From the NCBI GenBank assembly GCA_026119855.1, contig JAOWBW010000113.1:682001-746000 (forward strand): a DNA stretch of 64,000 nt, given 5' to 3'. Within the stretch, counting starts at the first letter, position 1, and the number at the start of each line of letters is the position of its first letter. Source of the stretch: Campanula takesimana (Eukaryota; Streptophyta; Magnoliopsida; Asterales; Campanulaceae). The position numbers and the translations under genes are program-made. Positions 21,030 to 32,811 of the stretch are shown here, piece after piece. The notes beneath the pieces were generated by a model. It had not been told where the DNA came from and ran no database searches. It worked only from the letters and a program-made list of their open reading frames with translations.

Positions 21030-22985
21030 AATTGTCACATTAATCCAATAGGTAGTAACTTTGTGATCAAAGTCCATGCAAACACAGATTAGTGTGATCA
21101 TATTCTTGTAATTGTTTCTCCGCCATAATAATACATGTTTCCCTTTGCCCGTGGACGTAGCCAATAGGTTGTTGGTGAACCACGTAAAATCTTTGTTCTT
21201 ACTTGTTGATTTGCGTCGATTATTATCTGCAATCTCTTGGGTCTGATTTACTAACAAGTGGCACCGGAGCCTGGTTAGTCAAGAAAGATTAGGGCATTCC
21301 GCTGCAATAGAAGAGATGGATTCCGGGATGGACCAGAAGATTGACAAGTCTGACGGGAAGAACATATTTATTTTATGGTAGAAGATTGTGCATTGGACGT
21401 GCAGAAAACGTGCAGTGCACGTGCAGTCTGCGTGCAGTATCCGTGCAGATATCTTGGTGTATAGGTTGGACACATATGGTATTGTATTTTGTTGCCTCTG
21501 ACATATTTGAGTTTGAGATTTTCCTGGTTATTCTGAAACTCTTCACTGTAGAAGATCGAGAATCAATAAATCTGAGAGCAATCAGTGATTGCTCATCTGT
21601 GCTAGCAATAGCAAATCTGGTAGATCTGAATCTGGAAGTTCATCTGGTGTTCGTTGGTGATCCAAAAACGCATCTGGAACGTTTCGGTGTCTGGTATCTG
21701 CATCTGAAGTCGGAGATCTGAAGCTAGAGTTTTGTGATCAAAATTTAGCTGTCTGGTATAATCTGAAGATCTAACATCTGGTGTGGTCTATTCTAGTGAT
21801 CCAAAAGTAGATACAAAATATGTATTGCCCAAGGAAATAACCTGGTTAGATTTCAGAGTTATACATTTGACTCCGCATCTGAATAATTCTAAGTCGGCTG
21901 CAGGGATGGCGAGCAGTGACAATCTGAATGAGGATAGTGATTATGCCCTAGTGACTGAAGAAGAAGCGTGCAAGGAAGTTGCATGGGTTCTAGATTTGGG
22001 TGCTTCTTATCACATGTGTTCGCGCAAGGAGCAGTTTACAACGTACGAGCAGAAGGATGGAGATCGTATTTATATGGCTAATAGATCTGTTTGCGAGGTA
22101 GTTTGCATGGGCTTCGTAAAGGTGAGAACTTCGGGTGATAAGTTTTTCACATTGAGCAAGGTGAGACATGTTCCACAAGTAGCAAAGAATCTGATATCGC
22201 TTAGTTGGTTGGACAAAAAGGGATACAATTTCAAAGATGAAGGTGGAGTTCTGGATATCTACAAAGGTTCAGATGTTATTCTGAAGGGCAAGAGAAAATG
22301 TTCCTTCTTTATCCTCCAAGGTTCTGAGATGGGTGAGGATGTTGACAAGAAGGTGGAGCAGCGTTTTACTCTAGGCGGGAGTGAACTGGGCAAGCCACGG
22401 CTAGAAGATCAACACACACCAGTTTTTATTTGTCATAGTTGGCAAGATCCAATTCTGATTGGATGGGCCACATCTGAATGACTGTTAGTTGCCCGTTGGG
22501 GCGATCCTGAGTGCCCGTAGGTCCACGTCTGGGTGTCCGTAGGATACATTCATGCAGAATATCTGATTGTCCAAAGGAAAAAGTTGTTTGTCTGGTGAGG
22601 CAAATTCTGAGTGTCTTGAAGATACATGGCGCGCGAAATATCTGGTTGTCCGGAGGACAAATCTAGTGTCTTTGACGAAAGACAGACTGAGGCAAAGGTG
22701 GAAAAATCTGTTTCTCGTACGAGGGATGTGGCTCAAGGTGGAGTCTATGTCGGTAGCTCGTGCATCTGAATTATTCGGGGAGATTCAAAGTCAAGGTGGA
22801 GATTGTTAGAGCATGACTTTGAAAAAGAATTCAAATTTGAGAAAAAAAAGGAAAGTAATTAAATTCTTTTGGGATTTAATTAAGGACTCCTTGTTTCTTC
22901 TGATTTAGGTCTCTAGCATATAAATACTAGTTGTAAATTAGTAGTCTCTGCGTGATTCAATGATATAGAGAGAGATCAATAATTC
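21030..22985 (+). mobile_element. Ty1/copia retrotransposon relic
   Basis: A Met-tRNA-like primer site (TGGCACCGGAGCC, 21259-21271), the start of a gag (MDQKIDKSDGKN near 21326), a protease frame (21783-22481; WVLDLGASYHMC, where the usual DSG is DLG) and then a jump to a tract (AAGGTGGAGAT, 22793) followed by TGTTAGAGC, the usual copia 3' LTR start. Integrase, reverse transcriptase and RNase H are missing, so an internal deletion removed most of pol. The protease active site is altered. The LTR boundaries are uncertain. Confidence 0.7.
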
Positions 22986-23816
22986 GACACAAACGGTGGG
23001 GCTCGCAGTTACAAACGCTGCCCTAGAAAATACATTCGCCAACATATTGGCGATTTGACTGATCAACTGCAAAGAAAAAAGAATTGTCCTAATAAGCACG
23101 TCCTTGCAACACATAATCTGAACAAAACTTGACGTTGGAAGTGATTTTCCTTTCCAACACTGGAATGCATGAACATCATCATGAAATGTTGAGTCCATTG
23201 CCCTCTTCCACTCCTCGAAATCAGATTTTGTCTTCCCGGTAACCATAAAATCAATAACAATAATAAAAAAAGCCCTCAAAAAAGAGGGAAATCACAAATC
23301 CTCAAAGAAGGAGGAAAAACACAGGCTCTCACATACGAAGAGAAATCCAATATCAGAAAAACCATACTAAGCATTATATAAAACTAGATCTAGAAAATAA
23401 AAAATAAATAAAAAACTAGAAACCCGATTTCACATTTATCAATTACAAAACAACAATTAATAAATGTGAAATCGAGTTAAACTACCCTATAAAGACTTAG
23501 CAAGAAAAACAAATTGAAGATTGATTATGGTAAGGGATACGGAAGGATAGGAAGGAGAAAAAAGTTTTTTCCAAGGAAGAAGACACGGTTGTTATCCTTT
23601 TCTCATTAAAAAAAAAAAAAGAAAAAATCTTTATCCCAAGCGATAACACCGACAGTCCATTCCAATGAGCATAAGCATCAAATTCAAACAAACCAATCTA
23701 AATCACCATCAAGCAACAATTTCCTTTGGTCTCATCTCTACTAGTCAGCACCCACGTCAATACCCTATCCCGAGGAACTATCAACTTTAATTTTACAAAA
23801 TTGCCACTTTGTAATA
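22986..23816. other. Region without a recognised gene
   Basis: A short minus-strand open stretch (near 23060-23279) has no family that I recognise. The rest is AT-rich. It may be further retrotransposon debris. Confidence 0.4.
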
Positions 23817-24058
23817 CTTCCTCTTAAATTGTACAAAATTGTTTTTCATGAAAATTATGGGAAAAAAAAAATGAAAAATGTGATGTGCTGCGAGTGTAAA
23901 TAGTTTGATAGGAGAGAGAAAATATGGAAGGTAATAGTTAGTTGGTTAGTTAATGTGAGTATGCAAGTGGGTAAAAACTTTCTATTTATGAATTTTGTAA
24001 TTTCTATTGGACAACCAAAATTACAAATTTTGCAATTTAAACATGAGAATGGATGAAG
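23817..24058. mobile_element. Degenerate Stowaway-like MITE
   Basis: Diverged CTTCCTC and GATGAAG ends with TA flanks. The core GTGATGTGCTGCGAGTGTA matches the MITE at 58485-58743. Confidence 0.6.
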
Positions 24059-24213
24059 TATTTTTTTTCTCTGTCTTAAAATAATAGTCATGTTTTATTT
24101 TTTTTCCTCACAAAATTAGATTTAATGAGGTGGGAATCTTATTTCTTAGCCGTTCATAGAATATATGGTCAATTACTAAGATGTTGACCATAGAATCTGA
24201 ATGAGCGAGCATG

Positions 24214-24370
24214 GATTTTTTTTCCAAATAATTCTCTTTTAAATCATTATCTACCTAAATGACATTTGGGAAACTTTATATACCAAAATGACCATTTTTT
24301 GTGAAATCGGCATTGGCATTGCCGACTTTGGGATAAAGTCGGTACTACCAATGCCGACTTTAGGTTAAGC
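24214..24370 (+). repeat. Left TIR of the MULE
   Basis: Matches 32650-32811 inverted. It contains two palindromic sites: TCGGCATTGG...CCGA at 24307-24325 and GTCGGTACTACCAATGCCGA starting at 24338. Two more subterminal sites lie at 24439 and 24469. Confidence 0.92.
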
Positions 24371-24666
24371 AAAAATTCCGGATTAGGGTTAAAGTGGGTC
24401 AAAGCGGGAATATTTTGGGAGTCTGGAATTTGGCAGAAGTCGGCAATGGGAATGCCGTTTCTGGTGAAGTCGGCACTCCCAATTCCGACTTCACCTCCAG
24501 ACAATTCTTCATAAATCGGCAGCCTCCTTCCCCCTCAAACCCTACCTCCCATTCCCCCATCAACCTTCAACCTTCGTTCCATCACTGTCTTCTCTGCATC
24601 TCAGTGTCCCTTTGGTCAGAAAATTAATTTGTGTTGGGAATCTTGTCACAATTTCCACATTATAAG

Positions 24667-25243
24667 GTTAGTGCTATCATATTTAGTGATTTTCTTTTAT
24701 ATAATTTGTATTTTAATTATCTTTTTCGATGAAATTAGAATATGTTAATTTGTTGAGTTTATAATATACATGTTAATTTGCTTATGTGATTTTGAATTAA
24801 TTTAACAAAAAGCTATTTATTAAAAGTTGATGAAATTCACATTATCGACTGAATTTCGTTAGAAAGTTAACAAAAATGGCCATTTTCTGTTAGAATATTA
24901 ACTGATAATACATGTTAATTTGCTTATGTGATTTTATATTAATTTAACAATAATCTATTTATTAAAAGTTGATGAACTTCACATTATCATCCGAATTTCG
25001 TTGGAAAGTTAACAAAAATGCCTACTTTCCGTTAGAAACTTAACTAAACTGTCCGAAATTTAACAGGTTTTGCGTTTTTCTGTTAAATATTTAACAAACA
25101 GCCCCTCTTTTTATCAAAAATCCCATTTTCTGTCAAAAAGTTAACTAAACTGTCAGAAAAGAGCCCTTTTTCAGTTAAATATTTAACGGACCAGCCTCTT
25201 TTTTAAACGAATTTTAGTTTAATAGTTTTGTTGTTTGTTTCAG
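24667..25243 (+). other. Probable 5' UTR intron of the mobile-domain gene
   Basis: AAG|GTTAGT near 24666 and TTGTTTGTTTCAG at 25231-25243, immediately before the ATG, are good splice sites. The interior is AT-rich with repeated GTTAACAAAAATGGCC-like words and has no ORF. Confidence 0.55.
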
Positions 25244-27663
25244 ATGGACCAATATCATGATAACCAAGCATTTGTTGATCCCGGACCGTTAGACGACTCC
25301 GTATTAAAATGGCAAGATAAACACCGGTCACGTTATATTTGGGCTCAACAAGAAGTTGAGAATATTAGATTTAGGCGCGGTCCGGAACCTCCTAAAAACT
25401 TGGATGTTAGGATTCAGAGTAAACTTTTAGATGTTGGGTTTTATGGTGTTTATAAACTAGGTTTTTTCAAATATGATTGGCATTTGTTAGAGGCTTTGGT
25501 TGAGAGATGGCATCCAGAGACGCACACATTTCATTTGCCAGTTGGGGAGATGACCATCACCCTTCAGGATGTTGGAATTTTATGTGGCCTTCCTATAGAC
25601 GGGGATCCTGTGATTAGTTCCCAAACCCATATGCAAAAATTGGAATGGGTTCAATTATGCCACGAATTACTAGGGATTGAACCACATGATGGCGTATTGA
25701 AGGGTGGTAGATTGTCTATTAAATGGATTATAGACGAACTGACTCAGTGGGATGAGCTTCCTGCAAATGCCCCGCCCGAATTGGTTAACCAGTATACTCG
25801 GGCATATATTTTGATATGCATAGGGTCACATTTAATGCCGGATACGAGTAATGTCTTAGTGAAACTCATGTACCTCCCACTGCTTAGGGACGTTGACACG
25901 ATCGGGAACTACAGTTGGGGTAGTGCAATGTTAGCCTTTTTATATCGGGACTTGTGTGTAGCGACAAAGCCCGATGCGAAAAGTTATGCTGGATTCTTAA
26001 CAATTGTACAGGTATGTCAATTATATTTTCTTATATTATTGTAGTGAAGAAAATATGTTTTGTACGTGACACAAATTTTTTTCTTTATGTTATTTTTTTT
26101 TAGCTTTGGGCTTGGGAACGGTTGTTGTGTTTACGACCCGTAAGGACACTTGGAGATGTCATTCTTCAGGATGCATTATCCCCATATGGTTGCAGGTATT
26201 CTAAAATAAATTAAATTTAAGTCCACATAATATTCTATGTACTTAATTTTTATTATTACACATTAATTTGTATGTCAAATTGCTCCATATGTAGGTGGCA
26301 ATGTCCTTTATCATATACGCATCTTACCGTCCACAACTTGCGTGGATACCGGGATCAGCTGGCGTATTTGAATGATGATCAGGTTGAGTGGCAGCCGTAC
26401 TTAAATGTCCAGGGTCCACCATATTGCTTCCAGGGACAGGCTATATGGAGAGCGAAGGTGCCCCTCATTTGCTTTGATAGGGTTGAGTGGCACCTTCCCG
26501 ATCGAGTAATGAGGCAGTTCGGGATGTTACAGAATATCCCTGACCCACATGACACGAGTGATTACCTGCATGGACTAGATCGACGATGTCGGTCAGAGGT
26601 TAATTGGCCTGAATTCCACATAGTTCCCATCGGAATGTGGAATCAACGGGCTAATTTGGTGGTGGCTGGGCAATATGGTACCGAGGATGTAGATTACACA
26701 CATTACTATATGTTATGGTACCATAGGATTACACGGTTATTGATCCAGAATCCGAATGCTATAGAGGATGAGGGGTACAGGGCGCATGCTAGTCGTTATG
26801 AGGGTTTGGTAAGCTAAATAGTACATATTTACTTTAGTTCATTTTTATTTGTTCATAATTTATCTTATCGTTATAATTTATTCCTTTTTTGTTATTTTCA
26901 ACAGATTCAAAACCTTCAGCGTGCATACATATCCAACGAGAATGCCATATCTGAGGTAGAGGGATACGGCATACGCTCACAAAACCTATATGTTACCCGT
27001 GGTGTCATCAGACAATCCTTATCATCTATTAGACAGCAGAAACGACTGGATGCCCTCCAACCTCCTCCACCACCAGTAGATCGTGTTCAAGGGGTACCAC
27101 CGAGACGAAATCGGGTTCGTAGACGTGCTCAACACGTGCAGGATGATCCAGAGGTACATGTTGAGGAGGCAGTGAATGAGGGGGACAATGACGAGGAATG
27201 GAATGATGAGGGCGGAGATAACGAGGATCCAAACACATTTACAGGACATTACGCTTTCTCCCAGGCAGGAAACTATGGATTTTCTCATACACAGATGGAT
27301 TATACTCCAACTCCCCTGCCAAATTTTGGTTTTACATCATATGGTTCGGAGAGTGGGAGTGGAAGTCGAAGAAGAAGCGTTGACTATGCTCCAAGTCGAC
27401 CTCTAGGGACAGATTTCACATCGTATGCTTCTGGGAGTGGGAGTGGAAGGCGAAGATTTCAAATGGATTATACTCCAACTCTACCTCCGATGTCGCTTCC
27501 GGAGGCTACACCTTTTGGTCACATAGACCCAACTCAGGAACCATCGCCATCTCGTCAAACTAACACATCACGAATAGGTCGTGTAATTTCTCGCCTTATG
27601 CCTAGGAGAGGTGGAAGGCCACATAATCCTCCTAACAATTACACCCCATCTGCATATCCCTGA
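25244..27663 (+). CDS. Plant mobile domain (PMD) protein carried by the MULE
   Basis: Four exons in phase: 25244-26011, 26104-26195, 26295-26808, 26905-27663; 710 aa, no stops. The PMD (about residues 55-390) is clear: LLEALVERWHPETHTFHLP, then EMTITLQDVGILCGLPIDG, an LWAWERL block in exon 2 and RVEWHLPDRVMRQFG in exon 3. The tail (about 460-710) is low in complexity: a proline run, an acidic stretch, and repeats of QMDYTPT and SGSGSRRR. PMDs occur in host silencing factors (MAIN, MAIL1) and in many plant transposons. The role in transposons is unknown; targeting or counter-silencing is only inference. It starts at the first ATG after the leader intron. The 3' UTR carries one hairpin of the type repeated downstream of the next gene. 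Confidence 0.88.
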
Positions 27664-27675
27664 TGGATTTCCTAT

Positions 27676-27694
27676 TTGACCGGGATGTGGTCAA
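27676..27694. terminator. Hairpin in the 3' UTR of the mobile-domain gene
   Basis: TTGACC and GGTCAA flank the loop GGGATGT, 12 bases after the stop codon. The repeats after the OB gene have the same loop with GTGACC/GGTCAC stems. A role in 3'-end formation or protein binding is inference. Confidence 0.5.
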
Positions 27695-27847
27695 TAACTA
27701 TTTGGATTGATGTAGTATTTATATGTATATAAATAAAATGGATATTTTGTGGAATTTTTGGAATAAATTTAGACCCCAAATATTGACATGGAATTTCATC
27801 ACAAAAAATCAAACAAAGAAGGATTTACATAAACATCTCAAATAAAT

Positions 27848-27968
27848 TTATCAGAACTGTCAAAAACGGCACTACCAATACCGTTTTTATCAGAACTGTC
27901 AAAAACGGCACTACCAATACCGTTTTTATCAGAACTGTCAAAAACGGCACTACCAATACCGTTTTTAT
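27848..27968 (+). promoter_or_regulatory. Triple 39-bp repeat upstream of the OB-fold gene
   Basis: Three near-identical 39-bp units, each with the inverted site ACGGCACTACCAATACCGT at 27866, 27905 and 27944. The core matches the TIR site CGGTACTACCAATGCCG except for two transitions. It lies about 110 bases upstream of the OB-gene ATG. This is a candidate binding site for an element-encoded protein. Confidence 0.7.
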
Positions 27969-28075
27969 CAGAATACTTACCCTTTAAAAGGCTTGGTGAT
28001 CTCAAAAACAAATTCATCCATTTCTCATCCATCTCTCTCAAAACTAATCTCTCTAAAAAAATTATAACTGTCATA

Positions 28076-28868
28076 ATGGATCCATCGCTCCCCCGCTGGT
28101 ATCGTGGCAAACAACCTCTTTATGGTAATCCCGTTCAACACTCCGATGCTCAATCTAATCTCTCTCAAATCGAACGAGAGTTAGAATCTCCACTGCCTCG
28201 TATCATACCTGGTCCCGCTGGTATTGCAGCAGAGGCCGTGCGGCGGCATCACTCCGGAAAAGCTCATGTCTCTCAGGATCCACCCCAGTCGACCCAAGAG
28301 GCCATAAGGAGAAAGCTTGAAGAGCCGGAGGAGGATGAAGATTTCCAGCGCAAACCATGGCTTTCTGCAATGGATTATCTCACTGCAGAGGGTACATATT
28401 TCCCGTTGAGAACGATCAAGGAGAAATGCAAACAACATGACAGGGTGGAACAGGTATAATATTTTACATTAATTATAGTTAAGGTTGATATTTAAAAATA
28501 ATTGGTCATTATGTTTTTGTTTTATTAGGTTGTTGTTGTCGTGAAGGAGTGCAAACCAACTGGTTATGGCTCTGTTTCGGTGACTTTGAAGGATCCGACT
28601 GACACAGTTGAAGCTTTCATTGCTGACAAAGTGGTTAAGGAAAGTCAGTATGGAAGTGACATAGGTGTTGGTGCTGTTCTAATACTTAATCAGGTATGAA
28701 ATATTTTACTTAACATTACACTCCCTAAGGATATATTCCTTAACATTTTGTTCTAAATGTTTTGTTTTGTTGATCTATTAGGTTGTTGTCTTTGCCGTCA
28801 CACGCTCCAAAAAACTACTTAACATTACACTTTCTAATGTTTCTAAGGTCTTCCCTAAAGATTGTTAA
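28076..28868 (+). CDS. HROB-type OB-fold protein carried by the MULE (209 aa)
   Basis: Three exons in phase: 28076-28453, 28529-28693, 28782-28868. The N-terminus (1-100) is hydrophilic. From about residue 108 it matches the OB fold of homologous-recombination OB-fold protein (HROB/MCM8IP): KPWLSAMDYL, a hydrophobic strand VEQVVVVVKEC, VTLKDPTDTVEAF, IGVGAVLILNQVVVF, LLNITLSNVSKVFP. Host HROB loads the MCM8-MCM9 helicase during recombination repair. Here only the OB domain with a short leader is present; host proteins are longer. Both introns end in AG before a GTT codon run, which fits old host exon structure. The gene is intact and lies inside the transposon between the PMD gene and the transposase. 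A role in repair of excision sites or in end synthesis is inference. Confidence 0.82.
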
Positions 28869-28945
28869 GTTAATGTGTTGGACATGTAATATATGGATTT
28901 GTGTCGGATTTACTACCTACCGGGATTTATGTAATATTTTCCTAT

Positions 28946-29211
28946 GTGACCGGGCTGTGGTCACTGAATTTATTTGATTTTTGTTATATTTTCTATGTGA
29001 CCGGGATGTGGTCACTGGATTTATTTATTTATGTAATATTTTCCTATGTGACCGGGATGTGGTCACTGAATTTATTTATTTATGTAATATTTTCCTATGT
29101 GACCGGGATGTGGTCACTGAATTTATTTATTTATGTAATATTTTCTTATGTGACCGGGATGTGGTCACTGAATTTATTTGATTTTTGTTATATTTCCTAT
29201 GTGACCGGGAT
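28946..29211. repeat. 51-bp tandem repeats, each with a GTGACC/GGTCAC hairpin
   Basis: GTGACCgggatgtGGTCAC starts at 28946, 28997, 29048, 29099 and 29150, a strict 51-base period, with a truncated sixth copy at 29201. The array fills the gap between the OB gene and the convergent transposase gene. Because 51 is a multiple of three, the array produces spurious hydrophobic ORFs. Confidence 0.92.
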
Positions 29212-29367
29212 AACAAATAAAAAACATTCACGAATAGTTAAATATATCACAAGTTCAAATATAATAACATCCACAAATACTTAAATATATTACAAGTTCA
29301 AAGTTCAAATAAAACAAACATTCACGAATAGTTAAACAAACATATTGCAAGTACTAGAAAATAACAT

Positions 29368-31855
29368 TTAATCTTCCTCCCTAAGAGTTGGACATCTTCT
29401 TTTAGTGTGACCTTCTACCTTGCATATCCCGCAACGAAAACTTCCTTTTCTCCACCTGCCAATCCATCCTATTTCTAATCCGCCTTGATTTAGGTCTTCC
29501 TTGCTTCTTATCACGACGGTGCATCGGGTTAGGATAAAAACTTGGGACAAGATGATCTACATTCCAATAAGCCTCTTAAAAGTGCCCCTCCATGTATTGT
29601 AGTACGCCTCAAGACTGTAAAAGAAATCAACATAATTCAAACCGTCAATATGTTGGGCTTTGAAGCAGGCAAGAGCATGCGAACAAGGGTAATGATATTG
29701 CACCCATTTGCCACAGGTGCATGTTCGAGGACCCAATTCCACCACTTGAACCCTTCCACCCCTTTCACCGCGTCTCCCCGTTGTCACTTGATAAACACCT
29801 GATGCAGTATTGTTAAATCTTCTAACATTATGATACCCAGCCTTCTTCAAGTTGAAGTCATACTTTTGTTGGACCCTTTGACTGAATAGTAGTCTCGCAT
29901 TTACGTTGGGGTTACCAGGATACCCCCCTAAAGCCCTTATTGATCCCGAGAGTCTACTTTGAAAGTATTCCACACACCTATAGAAGGCCATCTCAACAAT
30001 ACCTGAAACAGGCATCCCACGCGCTCCTTTCATGACACCATTAAAAACCTCAAACAAATTGGTAGTCTTAATTCCGTACCTATATCCACCATCATGCGCC
30101 ATTGACCACTTTTTAACATCCAAAAACTCAAACCATTTAACTGCCTCGCGATTGATGATACGAATCTGAGCCAAGTAATTTTTCATCTTCCGTTCCTGGG
30201 TGGCGCTAACAGCACGCCAAAAAAGATCTTTTAAGCCAACACCCTTATGAGCATAAAGGAAATTAGCTCGTAAATGCAACATGCACCACCTGTGCACAAC
30301 ATCTCGTGGCCATCCGTTTTCTCCCACAGTGGCAAGGATCCCATTATGGCGATCAGATATCAAACAAACTTCACGACCCCTAATAACATGTCGGCAAACA
30401 AGATGTAAGAACCAAGACCAGTTTTCATGGTCCTCTTTTTCAACAAGAGCAAAAGCAAGTGGAAGTAAACTATCATTCGCATCAACACCCATAGCAATAA
30501 GTATTACCCCTTTATATCTTCCATGCAAGAATGTGCCATCAACAGAAATGACAGGACGGCAATGAGAGAATGCTTCCAAACAAGGGCCAAATGCCCAGAA
30601 CACGCGGTCAAAAGAACCTGGAGGACCAGCGTCAGGACGGTTAGAAAACTGCACAATGGTTGAAGGGTTCCACTTTTGAATAGCTGCTAACAAACGTGGC
30701 AACTTTCTATAAGATTCGTCCCAATCCCCATATGCTTGAGCGATGGCTTTTTGTTTACCACACCATGCCTTGACAAGCTTAATCTTGTACTCTGGATCAG
30801 CCTTGACAAGATCGAAAACTTCTCGTCCTATAAACTTAGCATCTAAATTAGGATGATCGCCGCTAACATCTGAAGCCAAGCAAGAATGTGGACCCTTGTA
30901 CTTAGTTACTTCCCAGTACCCACCCTTCTTCAGACTCACATTCACATAGAAATTGCAGGGAAAATCTTTCACCAAACACTCAATAGCCCACTTTTGCGGC
31001 GTGCTCTTTCTCACCTTGAACCTCAAATTCTTCATAATATGGTACTTCTTTATTTGGTACTGCACATCAATCTTCTCTGCGAAGCGAATTCCTTTGGCGA
31101 TTCCATCACTCTCCGCATTCCATTCTGCAAACTTGTATTCACTATTCATAATTCTCTGACCTTTCACCAATATCACGGTAAAATGGATAGTCTTCTCTCC
31201 CATACATTTGATTATGCGGTTCACCTTGAAAAGTAACCATGTGTGCTCCTACATCACCACCTTCCCCATCATCACCCTCATTCTCGCTATCAGTTGGACT
31301 CGAACAATCTTCATATCCAGAATCAACATCAGAACTTATTGCAAGGATATGACCTTCATAATCTGAGTCATCATCATTTTCACGTTCCTCTACCTCTTCC
31401 CCTTCCGGTTCCACTTCCGGTTCCACTTCCGGTTCCACTTCCGGTTCCACTTCCCTATGTGTTTCAAAACCACCAGTATATCTGTCAAGGTAGTTAACAT
31501 TATTATCAAAAACTAAAAAATCCATGATAATATACAACTGCAAGCCACCTACCCCACCTAATTGAGCAGAAACATCAAACATGACTTTCATACACATATC
31601 ATTCTCGACTTCAAACGGAATGTAACTTGCAAACCCATTACCCATCATATGAGGATATCTACAAATAACTTTCAACTTAGCATCTCTTGGATCTATATCA
31701 ATTTTCTTATATAACTTCCTAATCAATTTTTCGTAACCCCAACGAGTTTTTGCCCTAAGTGGAAATTTCGGCCCCTGTTCAAGATTACTATCTGCAAACG
31801 GGTGTTCATCATCTCCTCCCCAGTAGCACATGAAAATAAGTGGAAGTCCACTCAT
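29368..31855 (-). pseudogene. MURA-type Mutator transposase, frameshifted
   Basis: The first segment, from ATG 31855 to 31142, holds the N-terminal region with acidic tail repeats (VEPE). The second (about 31140 to 29560) has the MuDR DNA-binding domain (FAEWNAESDGIAKG), the MULE catalytic core (ISVDGTF; LISDRHNG; WCMLHLRANF; E in LFEVFNG) and a SWIM zinc finger (CTCGKW, PCSHALAC). The end (29556-29368) keeps a CCHC knuckle (CGICKVEGHTKRRC). A one-base shift near 31144 separates the first two segments. Two more near 29565 and 29440 throw the region before the knuckle out of frame. All catalytic residues look intact, so the damage is recent. I read the gaps as mutations rather than introns because no GT-AG fits. 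Confidence 0.88.
31412..31458 (-). repeat. 12-bp repeats coding VEPE in the transposase
   Basis: CTTCCGGTTCCA is repeated almost exactly four times in the acidic linker of the transposase. Confidence 0.85.
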
Positions 31856-32649
31856 ATTTTCCCCTAAACAAATTAATTCAACAGTCAAAATATATATAAA
31901 AAAAATGCAACAAATAACATCATTAAAATTTGTTACATTAAGAAAATTTCTTGATCTTCAAAAATTTATATGAAATGTCAAAAATTTAACTGAAATATGC
32001 ATGGAAATTTAACTGAAATGTCAAAAATTTAACTGAAATTGTAAGAAATGTTAACAAAATAACAGTCAAAATTTGTTAATGTAATACATTAAGAAACTGT
32101 AAATCATATATGCATGGAAATTGTAAGAAATGTTAACAAAATAACAGTCAAAAATTTAACTGAAATGTCAAAAATTTAACTGAAATATCAAAAATTTAAC
32201 GAGTTTTGCGTTGGATGTTAAATGTTTAAAGGACAACACATCTTTTTTTTTTTTTTTTTACTGAATTTTATAGTTTAATAACTCTAGTTTGCATTCACAT
32301 TATACAAATAAAAACATATAACAAAGATTAAAATGTACCTTAGATGCTTGAATCAAATTCACCAAATACAACTTTTGAGCTTTCAACTTGAAAGGGAGAG
32401 AAAAAAAAAATGAAAGATGAGAATCAGATATTAGAGAAGTTTGTGTTTTGAATATGAAACGAGTGAAAACTTCTGAAGCCAGTTGTGGGTGTTTTATGGA
32501 GACCTAAAGTCGGCATCCACAATGCCGACTTCAGAAACCCTAGTCAAAGTCGGCATTGTGAGTACCGACTTCAGTACAACACAAAAAACCCACTATGCCC
32601 CAAAATATTCCCTCCTAATCCTTCTTAACCCCTAATTATTCTTAACCTT

Positions 32650-32811
32650 AACCGGGTTGACCTAAAGTCGGCAATGGTAGTGCCGACTTCACAGTAAAGT
32701 CGGCATTGCCAATGCCTACTTCACAAAAACTGGTCATTTTGGTATATAAAGTTTCCCAAATGTCATTTAGGTAGATAATGATTTAAAAGAGAATTATTTG
32801 GAAAAAAAATC
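32650..32811 (-). repeat. Right TIR of the MULE
   Basis: Inverted match to 24214-24370. Palindromic GTCGGCA...TGCCGAC-type sites lie at 32509, 32549, 32667 and 32699 (the first two subterminal). Confidence 0.92.

Larger units (their letters stand above)
24214..32811. mobile_element. 8.6-kb Mutator-like element (MULE) with three genes
   Basis: The inverted termini begin GATTTTTTTTCCAAATAATT on both sides and match for about 160 bp. The 9-bp target duplication GCGAGCATG is perfect (24205-24213 and 32812-32820), as expected for Mutator. Inside are a plant-mobile-domain gene and an OB-fold gene on plus, and a MURA transposase on minus that converges on them. The perfect duplication argues for a recent insertion. 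The transposase carries frameshifts, so movement would need help from another copy. Confidence 0.95.

Noticed and set aside
23063..23279. Minus-strand ORF as a gene
   Set aside because: Short, no recognised domain, no splice or promoter support, next to retrotransposon debris.
27848..29211. CRISPR-like arrays (39-bp and 51-bp direct repeats)
   Set aside because: The repeats are contiguous with no unique spacers, no cas genes are present, and the setting is a plant transposon.
28901..29284. 127-codon hydrophobic ORF with 17-residue repeats
   Set aside because: It follows from the 51-bp tandem repeat, which stays open in two frames. It has no splice context or family match.
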